From Parvibaculum sp963696585 (GTDB taxonomy: Bacteria > Pseudomonadota > Alphaproteobacteria > Parvibaculales > Parvibaculaceae), in the NCBI GenBank assembly GCA_963696585.1, contig CAVOKW010000034.1:1-64000 (forward strand): DNA of 64,000 bases, read 5' to 3'. The notes beneath the pieces were generated by a model, which saw only the letters and a list, made by a program, of their open reading frames with translations, was not told where the DNA came from and did not search any database. Shown here one piece after another: positions 58,116-64,000 of this stretch; within the stretch, counting starts at the first letter, position 1; each line of letters begins with the position of its first letter. A program made the translations under genes and the position numbers.

Positions 58116-60773
58116 ATGTGCCTGATGAGACCTGAAACACCGCGCCCCATCCTCCTTGCCGAATATCAGGCCCCCCATTTTCTGATTGATCAGGTGGCGC
58201 TCGATATCACCCTTGACCCCCTGGCAACGCATGTGCACTCACGGCTTGAGATGCGGCCCAATCCGGCCTGCAAGAGCAGGGGAGCGCTGGTTCTCAATGG
58301 CGAAAAACTGGTGCTGCATGAAGTTCGCATCAATGGCGAAACACTCAGCGCAAATGCCTATAGCCTCAAGGATGAATATCTGACGATTGCCGATGTGCCT
58401 GAAAACCCCTTCACGCTTGAAACCGTGACAAGCTGCGCGCCTGTCGAGAATACGGCCCTGACCGGGCTTTACCTCGCCAGTGATATTTACTGCACGCAAT
58501 GCGAGGCACAGGGGTTCCGCCGCATCACCTATTATCTGGACCGCCCCGATGTGATGGCTGTGTTCCGCACACGCATTACGGGCGACAAAAGCGCGGTTCC
58601 GGTTTTGCTTTCCAATGGCAATCTCGTGGGCTCCGGCGATCTTGCCAATGGCCAGCATTTTGCCGAATGGCATGACCCCTTCCCCAAGCCGGCCTATCTC
58701 TTTGCGCTGGTGGCGGGCGATCTCGCCATGGTCGAGGACAAATTCACGACGATGAGCGGACGCGATGTCTGTCTGCGCATTTTTGTCGAGAAGGGCAATG
58801 AGGATCGTTGCGCCTATGCCATGGGTGCGCTGCAACGCTCGATGAAGTGGGACGAAGAAGTCTTCGGGCGCGAATATGATCTCGACATATTCATGATCGT
58901 TGCCGTCAGCGCCTTCAACATGGGCGCGATGGAGAACAAGGGACTGAATGTCTTCAACGACAAATATATTCTGGCGCGTCCCGACACGGCGACAGACGCC
59001 GATTATGGCGCGATCGAAGCCATCATCGCGCATGAATATTTCCACAACTGGACCGGCAATCGCATCACCTGCCGTGACTGGTTTCAGCTTTGCCTGAAAG
59101 AGGGCCTGACGGTTTTCCGCGATCAGGCGTTTACTGCCGACATGCGCTCACGGCCCGTGAAGCGCATCAGCGATGTCCGCTTGTTGCGCGCGCATCAGTT
59201 TCCCGAAGACAATGGCCCGCTGGCCCATCCGGTGCGACCGGACAGCTATATCGAAATCAATAATTTTTATACGGCGACCGTCTATGAAAAAGGCGCCGAG
59301 ATCGTGCGCATGATCCATACGCTGGCGGGACCGGAGAAGTTCCGCAAGGGCATGGATCTCTATTTCGAGCGCCATGATGGCGAGGCTGCGACGGTTGAAG
59401 ATTTTCTCTCGGCGCTGGCTGATGGCACAGGACTCGATCTCACCCAGTTCAAGCGCTGGTATGAGCAAGCGGGCACGCCGGAGCTGATTGCTTCGGGTCA
59501 CTATGATGCAACCGCCAAAACCTACACGCTCAGTCTCAGCCAGATCACGGCCCCCACACCGGGACAATCGGTGAAGGAGCCTTATCACATTCCGGTTGCC
59601 GTTGGTTTGATTGATGCGGCGGGCAAGGACATGCCCTTGCAGCTCCTGGGTGAAGCCACATCGCGCGACACAACGACCGTGCTCAATCTCACGCAGCGCG
59701 AACAGAAATTCACTTTCGTCAATGTTGCGAGCCGCCCCGTTCCCTCGCTGCTGCGGAACTTCACGGCACCCGTGAAGCTGACGACCAATCTCAATGAACG
59801 CGATTGGGTTTTCCTGATGAGCCATGACAGCGATCCGTTCAATCGCTGGGAAGCGGCGCAACGCTATGCGACGAGCCTGCTGCAAAGCATGGTGGCGAGC
59901 CAGCAGGACGGCACTCCCTCGCGCAAGGGAACGGCGCTGGCTGAAATGCTGCATGGTCTGTTGAGCGATCCTGATGTCGATCCGGAATATGCCGCGCAAA
60001 TGATCCTGCTGCCAAGCGAACAAACGATTGCGCAGATCATCGGCAATAATGTGGATGTGGATGCCATTCATGCGGCGCGTGATGCGCTGCGCCTGTCGCT
60101 GGCCGAGCAACTGAAAGACACGCTGCTTGCAACCTATCAACGCTTCAGGATTGAAGGGCCTTATCGACCGGAAGCACGCGATGCAGGTTGGCGCGCCCTG
60201 CGCAATGGCTGTCTTGCCTATCTCGGCATTCTGCCGGGTTCGGATGGCGAGGCGCTCGTGGTCGAGCATTTTCACAGCGCCACCAACATGACCGATTCCA
60301 TGGCGGCGCTCGGCATTCTCGCCAATATCGACACACCGGCGCGGCTTGAGGCGCTGGAGCGCTTTTACGATCAGTGGCATGACGATCATCTGGTGATGGA
60401 TAAATGGCTGATGCTCCAGGCCACATCGGCGCTGCCCGGCACGCTGGGCGAGGTCAAGCGGCTGACGGCGCATCCCGTGTTTACCATGCGAAATCCCAAC
60501 AAGGTCCGCGCCCTCATCACGAGCTTTGCCAGCGCCAATCAATTGCGCTTTCATGCAGGCGATGGGGCGGGCTATCATTTCATCGCGGACAAGGTGCTGG
60601 AACTTGATCAGCTCAATCCGCAGGTTGCCGCCCGGTTGCTTGGTGCGTTCAAGAGCTGGCGGCAGTTTGAACCGAAACGGCAGGCGCTGATGGCTCACGA
60701 GCTGACACGCATTGTCGAGACGGAAGGCGTGTCACGAGATGTTTTCGAGATTGCCTCCAAAACGCTCGCCTGA
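58116..60773 (+). CDS. pepN: Aminopeptidase N (M1 family)
   Basis: Zinc metallo-aminopeptidase of 885 residues that trims N-terminal residues from peptides in the cytoplasm. Visible: exopeptidase motif GAMEN (270-274), zinc motif HEYFH (306-310) with the distal Glu in KEGLTVFRDQ, the Tyr region further on and the long C-terminal helical domain. Start: ATG 58116, or ATG 58125 (MRPETP), which is equally possible. Length and motifs match proteobacterial PepN. Works with the peptide transporter at 42.3 kb in peptide use, by inference. Confidence 0.95.
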   Translation: MCLMRPETPRPILLAEYQAPHFLIDQVALDITLDPLATHVHSRLEMRPNPACKSRGALVLNGEKLVLHEVRINGETLSANAYSLKDEYLTIADVPENPFTLETVTSCAPVENTALTGLYLASDIYCTQCEAQGFRRITYYLDRPDVMAVFRTRITGDKSAVPVLLSNGNLVGSGDLANGQHFAEWHDPFPKPAYLFALVAGDLAMVEDKFTTMSGRDVCLRIFVEKGNEDRCAYAMGALQRSMKWDEEVFGREYDLDIFMIVAVSAFNMGAMENKGLNVFNDKYILARPDTATDADYGAIEAIIAHEYFHNWTGNRITCRDWFQLCLKEGLTVFRDQAFTADMRSRPVKRISDVRLLRAHQFPEDNGPLAHPVRPDSYIEINNFYTATVYEKGAEIVRMIHTLAGPEKFRKGMDLYFERHDGEAATVEDFLSALADGTGLDLTQFKRWYEQAGTPELIASGHYDATAKTYTLSLSQITAPTPGQSVKEPYHIPVAVGLIDAAGKDMPLQLLGEATSRDTTTVLNLTQREQKFTFVNVASRPVPSLLRNFTAPVKLTTNLNERDWVFLMSHDSDPFNRWEAAQRYATSLLQSMVASQQDGTPSRKGTALAEMLHGLLSDPDVDPEYAAQMILLPSEQTIAQIIGNNVDVDAIHAARDALRLSLAEQLKDTLLATYQRFRIEGPYRPEARDAGWRALRNGCLAYLGILPGSDGEALVVEHFHSATNMTDSMAALGILANIDTPARLEALERFYDQWHDDHLVMDKWLMLQATSALPGTLGEVKRLTAHPVFTMRNPNKVRALITSFASANQLRFHAGDGAGYHFIADKVLELDQLNPQVAARLLGAFKSWRQFEPKRQALMAHELTRIVETEGVSRDVFEIASKTLA

Positions 60774-60816
60774 CGTTCTGTGCATCTTGTGGTCGGCGGA
60801 CCAGAGTGAGTCAGAA

Positions 60817-62793
60817 ATGCATCGGTCGGGAAAAAGCGGGGATGGCCTACTGGACAAAGACCGGCCGCTCCCGAATCATCAGGCTGTGAAGGCCAATTCG
60901 GCCACCGACATCCCATTGCCTGTATCGACAGCGCCTTTGGCCACCGACATTCTTTATCGCAGGACGTTGCCCGATATGAGCGAGGCAAGTGGCGCAGATA
61001 GCAAAAACCATAGCTGGCGGGCCGAAAGGCGAACGCTGCTTGACCATCTGTCCTTGCCCATGCCCTGGATTTCTCGCGGCATTGTCGGCCTCTCCGGGCT
61101 CGCGCTGGCAGCCCTGAATGCCGGCTTGTATGTGCAGGATGGCCCTTCACGTGCCCTGCTCTTCTCCTCCTTGCTGACAGGCGGCTATCTGGTGCTGGCT
61201 TACATGCTGGTGCGACTGCGCGAAAGCAAGCTCGATGCCGATGCGGCGCTGATTGAAAACCAGCAACGCTTCGACATGGCCTTTGCCGGTGCGCGTTGTG
61301 GCATTTGGGACTGGGACCTGACCGCCAATCGCGTTTATTGGTCGTCGGCCATGTTCGATATGCTGGGTATGCGCCAACCCTCGCGACGCCTCTCGCCCAC
61401 TGAAGTGAAGGCACTGACGCATCCCGAGGATCAATCCGCGATTGACGAGATCATGCAGGCGATGTCACGCACGACACGCAGCTATGATGTCTCGTTCCGC
61501 CTGCAGCATCAGGAAGGTAGCTGGGTCTGGGTTCACGCCAAGGGTCAGGTTTGGGGCGGCGGGCGCACCGGCAGCGAACGGCTGGTTGGCATTACCATTG
61601 ACATCACCGAACAGAAACTCGCCGAAGCCCGCGTCAGCGAAGCCAATGAACGGTTGCGCGATGCGATTGAGAGCATTGGTGAGGCTTTCGTACTGTGGGA
61701 CGACCAGAACCGATTGATCACGGCGAACAGCAAGTTTTCCGAACTCCTCGGACTTGAGGGCGAGCAACTGATGGCTGGCACCGCGCAGGCCGACGTGATG
61801 GCGCGGGCTGGCCTTGCCGATCGCTGGCCGCAGAGCCGGGCTGAGGCGGGTGTGAGCGAAATCAATCTGCCCAATGGTCGCTGGCTGCAAATCAGCGAAC
61901 GACCGACCAAGGATATGGGGCATGTGAATGTCGGCACCGACATCACGGCAATCAAACGTCAGGAAGCGGCATTGACCGACAATAAGGTCGCGCTGGAAAA
62001 GACCGTGCGCGACCTCGAAGCCTCGCGCCGCAAATTGCAGGATCAGGCGCGCCAGCTTGTCGATCTCGCCGAAAAATATGCGGCGGAAAAAACCCGCGCC
62101 GAAACCGCCAATCGCTCCAAGTCGGAGTTCCTGGCCAATATGAGCCATGAGCTGCGCACGCCGCTCAATGCCATTATCGGCTTTTCGGAAATGATGGAGT
62201 CAGGCATTTTCGGGCCGCTCGGTTCACCGAAGTATCAGGAATACACAACCGACATCCGCTCCAGCGGGCAGCATCTGCTCGAACTCATCAATGACATTCT
62301 TGATATGTCGAAGATTGAAGCCGGGCGCATGACGCTGGAAATGCAGAATATCGATCTCGCGCCGGTCGTGACGGAATCGCTGCGGCTCGTCTCGGGCCGT
62401 GCCGACATTGCCTCGGTGCGCATCCACAACTCGGTCACGAGCCTGCCCGGCATTGATGCCGACAAGCGCGCGATCAAGCAGGTGCTGCTCAACCTGCTCT
62501 CGAACGCCATCAAGTTTACGCCGGCCGGTGGCGACATTTTCGTTGATGCCGAGAACCACAAGGACGGCTTGACCATCAGTGTGCGCGATACCGGCATTGG
62601 CATTCCGGCCAGCGCCCTGCCCAAGATTGGCCGCCCCTTCGAGCAGGTCGAAAGCCAGCATTCGAAAAAGCACAAGGGCACCGGCCTCGGCCTTGCCCTG
62701 TCGCGCTCGCTGGTTGAAATGCATGGCGGCACGCTGACCATTGCCAGCACTGAAGGTGTTGGCACGACGGTCAGCTTCACGCTGCCGCGCTGA
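60817..62793 (+). CDS. PAS-domain membrane sensor histidine kinase
   Basis: 658 residues from the ATG at 60817; the longer frame begins inside pepN. After a polar N-terminus come two membrane segments (GIVGLSGLALAALNAGLYV, ALLFSSLLTGGYLVLAYMLV), a PAS/PAC domain (FDMAFAGARCGIWDWDLTAN ... GSERLVGITIDITEQKL), a second PAS-like segment (ESIGEAFVLWDDQNRLITAN), a coiled coil, HisKA with His444 in ANMSHELRTPLNAIIGFSE, and the ATPase (NLLSNAIKFTPAGG, DTGIGI, GTGLGLALSRSL). Architecture resembles alphaproteobacterial PdhS/DivJ-like kinases that act on cell-cycle regulators. Orphan. Confidence 0.9.
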   Translation: MHRSGKSGDGLLDKDRPLPNHQAVKANSATDIPLPVSTAPLATDILYRRTLPDMSEASGADSKNHSWRAERRTLLDHLSLPMPWISRGIVGLSGLALAALNAGLYVQDGPSRALLFSSLLTGGYLVLAYMLVRLRESKLDADAALIENQQRFDMAFAGARCGIWDWDLTANRVYWSSAMFDMLGMRQPSRRLSPTEVKALTHPEDQSAIDEIMQAMSRTTRSYDVSFRLQHQEGSWVWVHAKGQVWGGGRTGSERLVGITIDITEQKLAEARVSEANERLRDAIESIGEAFVLWDDQNRLITANSKFSELLGLEGEQLMAGTAQADVMARAGLADRWPQSRAEAGVSEINLPNGRWLQISERPTKDMGHVNVGTDITAIKRQEAALTDNKVALEKTVRDLEASRRKLQDQARQLVDLAEKYAAEKTRAETANRSKSEFLANMSHELRTPLNAIIGFSEMMESGIFGPLGSPKYQEYTTDIRSSGQHLLELINDILDMSKIEAGRMTLEMQNIDLAPVVTESLRLVSGRADIASVRIHNSVTSLPGIDADKRAIKQVLLNLLSNAIKFTPAGGDIFVDAENHKDGLTISVRDTGIGIPASALPKIGRPFEQVESQHSKKHKGTGLGLALSRSLVEMHGGTLTIASTEGVGTTVSFTLPR

Positions 62794-62816
62794 AACTGAA
62801 GGGGCAGCACCTGAAA

Positions 62817-62842
62817 ACAAAGGCGCCCATGGGCGCCTTTGT
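62817..62842. terminator. Bidirectional intrinsic terminator
   Basis: ACAAAGGCGCC-CATG-GGCGCCTTTGT is a perfect 11-bp stem between two convergent genes (sensor kinase and membrane-anchored hypothetical). Confidence 0.8.
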
Positions 62843-62865
62843 CGTTTCGGCCAATGCGTGAGCGT

Positions 62866-63654
62866 TTAGAACGCGCCTTTATCAATCACAAAGATGTCCG
62901 GATTTTTAGGGTCTTGCGCGTAAGTCAGGCGCAATGTGTAAACCGGTTTGACTTCCGGCTTGGCGCCTTCGAGCGGCTTGCCATCTTCACCCTTGGGCGT
63001 GATCGTCGCCTTGGTTTCGTTATAGATCAGGTCAACGCTGTGACCCATGGAATCGACGCCATGGAAACTGAGCAGCGAGCCATTCTTCAATTTGCGGTCG
63101 GTGACGGTTTTCCCGGGATCAAAACCCAGACTTGAAAAATATCCCTTGAGGGCGAGATTGGTCTTGGCGATCGAAACAATCGTCGCATCCTTTGCAATCG
63201 GCGTGCCCCACAATACATAAACATGAAACAGGGCTTTGGACTTGTAACCGAGCGAATAAACAATCTGCGCCTCGCCTGAATCCGGGATCAGATCCTTCAC
63301 GCGCACGATCAACGCCTTGGTGCGGGTGGTGGGATTATTGACGGTTTTGATATCGTCGCCCGACTTGCCAAAATCCTTCTCTATGGCCTTGCGAACAGCG
63401 GCCTCATCTTCACCAAACTTCGCGGAGCGGAAACCTTCCACGAGATTGTCCGATCGCACGGCTGACGCCGTGCCGGTGGTTGCTGCCGGCGTGTCGCCTG
63501 TGGTTGCGGCGACACCGGTGCCCTCGTTCATTTTCCAGATCAGAAAGCCAAGTCCGGCACATGCCACCAGACCAATCGCAATTCCCCGACGAAACATTTT
63601 TGTTTTCTCTTCCTTTGACAGGCCGGCAAACCACTTGTTCAGTTTTGTCATCAT
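62866..63654 (-). CDS. Membrane-anchored hypothetical protein
   Basis: 262 residues (ATG 63654; a second ATG follows immediately). Short cytoplasmic start, one membrane helix at about 28-42 (IAIGLVACAGLGFLIWKM), a Thr/Ala-rich linker, then a soluble exported domain with FRSAKFGEDEAAVRKAIEKDF, a pattern seen in proteins that sense or buffer periplasmic ligands, and a beta-rich remainder (IVYSLGYKSKALFHVYVLWG, VDLIYNETKATITP). Function unknown. Divergent from the partial gene at the window end. Confidence 0.7.
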   Translation of the reverse strand: MMTKLNKWFAGLSKEEKTKMFRRGIAIGLVACAGLGFLIWKMNEGTGVAATTGDTPAATTGTASAVRSDNLVEGFRSAKFGEDEAAVRKAIEKDFGKSGDDIKTVNNPTTRTKALIVRVKDLIPDSGEAQIVYSLGYKSKALFHVYVLWGTPIAKDATIVSIAKTNLALKGYFSSLGFDPGKTVTDRKLKNGSLLSFHGVDSMGHSVDLIYNETKATITPKGEDGKPLEGAKPEVKPVYTLRLTYAQDPKNPDIFVIDKGAF

Positions 63655-63765
63655 GATTGCAGTAACTCGATAACGTTCATGGGGTCACCCGTCAGGGGCC
63701 CGACTCTGCTTGAATGGGCCTGAAAGTCAATCAGTCCCAATAAAAGGGACAATTGAGCCTGATCG

Positions 63766-64000
63766 CTAAGCCTCGGCGACGACAGGTTCTGGCCGGGGGG
63801 CTGCCGGATTGCCGACATCCCAATTTTCAATCGTGATCTGATTGTTCACCGAGCCGTCCATGAGTCCTGTCACCATGGGACAACGCACGCCCGGCAAGAC
63901 AAAGACATCGAAAAGTTCACGCACTTCACCCGACAGGCGGATCCAATGGATGATATTGCCATTTCGCGTGTCGATGATCTGCACGCCGCACCATGGCTCA
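63766..64000 (-). CDS. TIGR03032-like protein, C-terminal end (5' part outside window)
   Basis: Frame open to the window edge; about 78 residues are seen. GVQIIDTRNGNIIHWIRLSG, then VRELFDVFVLPGVRCPMV is typical of the last beta blade of the TIGR03032/DUF4915 family (uncharacterised, propeller-like), as I recall. After it a short Pro/Ala-rich tail ends at a TAG. The call rests on this short stretch only. Confidence 0.6.
   Translation of the reverse strand, partial: EPWCGVQIIDTRNGNIIHWIRLSGEVRELFDVFVLPGVRCPMVTGLMDGSVNNQITIENWDVGNPAAPRPEPVVAEA

Noticed and set aside
59148..60698. Minus-strand open frame of 516 codons
   Set aside because: Antisense to pepN, with no recognisable motif.
1..64000. 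CRISPR array, insertion sequence or prophage
   Set aside because: No regularly spaced direct repeats, no transposase, integrase or phage structural genes were found on either strand.

Overview
The window looks like chromosomal DNA of a free-living alphaproteobacterium, most likely Hyphomicrobiales (Rhizobiales). This rests on several things seen here: a type II DAHP synthase close to gor, rpiA and gph; two alphaproteobacterial-style sensor kinases with nearly identical HisKA segments; a DUF1289 protein; many acyl-CoA dehydrogenases; an Irr/Fur-like palindrome; and two short palindromic intergenic repeats of a kind common in Rhizobiales. No species can be named from the sequence alone. Most of the window is ordinary, densely packed housekeeping and catabolic DNA, often with TGATG stop/start overlaps between neighbouring genes.

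Layout. 1-1342: 3'-truncated nadE. 1.7-6.2 kb: a MacA-MacB-TolC type efflux operon, flanked on both sides by small relics of a CurA-type NADP-dependent oxidoreductase. 6.5-9.1 kb: an MgtA-like P-type ATPase. 9.1-18.0 kb: class II DAHP synthase, an acyltransferase, gor, rpiA, gabD, a DUF2817 peptidase-like protein, a GNAT enzyme and gph. 18.1 kb: tRNA-Val(CAC). 18.3-22.6 kb is the most accessory-looking part: a Fic protein with its own inhibitory motif, then a compact locus that I read as an unrecognised ribosomal-peptide (RiPP) modification system. It consists of a 64-residue precursor-like peptide, an HExxH-type putative peptide beta-hydroxylase directly downstream, and a divergent ATP-grasp-like protein. 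22.8-25.8 kb: a large patatin-like protein and Hsp20.

25.8-38 kb is mainly acyl-CoA and lipid metabolism: a lipoprotein hydrolase, three acyl-CoA dehydrogenases, a thioesterase, an SDR enzyme and an enoyl-CoA hydratase. It also holds a nucleoside transporter, a flavin monooxygenase and a sensor kinase. 38.2-41 kb is an imelysin plus di-haem oxidoreductase operon, probably iron-regulated through a palindrome that overlaps the end of cobT. 41-50.4 kb: cobT, DUF1289, a peptide transporter, rpiB, a PhnA-like protein, cobA (SUMT), a retropepsin-like protease, phosphomannomutase, a thioesterase, a TauE/SafE exporter and dusA. 50.5-57.4 kb: a Baeyer-Villiger-type monooxygenase, OmpW, an MltF-like transglycosylase, a second pair of acyl-CoA dehydrogenases and a relic of another one. 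57.5-64 kb: a conserved hypothetical, pepN, a PAS sensor kinase, a membrane-anchored hypothetical and a partial TIGR03032-like gene.

The two adjacent acyl-CoA dehydrogenase pairs have Gly where the canonical catalytic Glu of the YEGT motif would be. This suggests they work as hetero-oligomers on bulky or unusual acyl-CoAs. All functional assignments are from recognising motifs by eye; no database search was possible.
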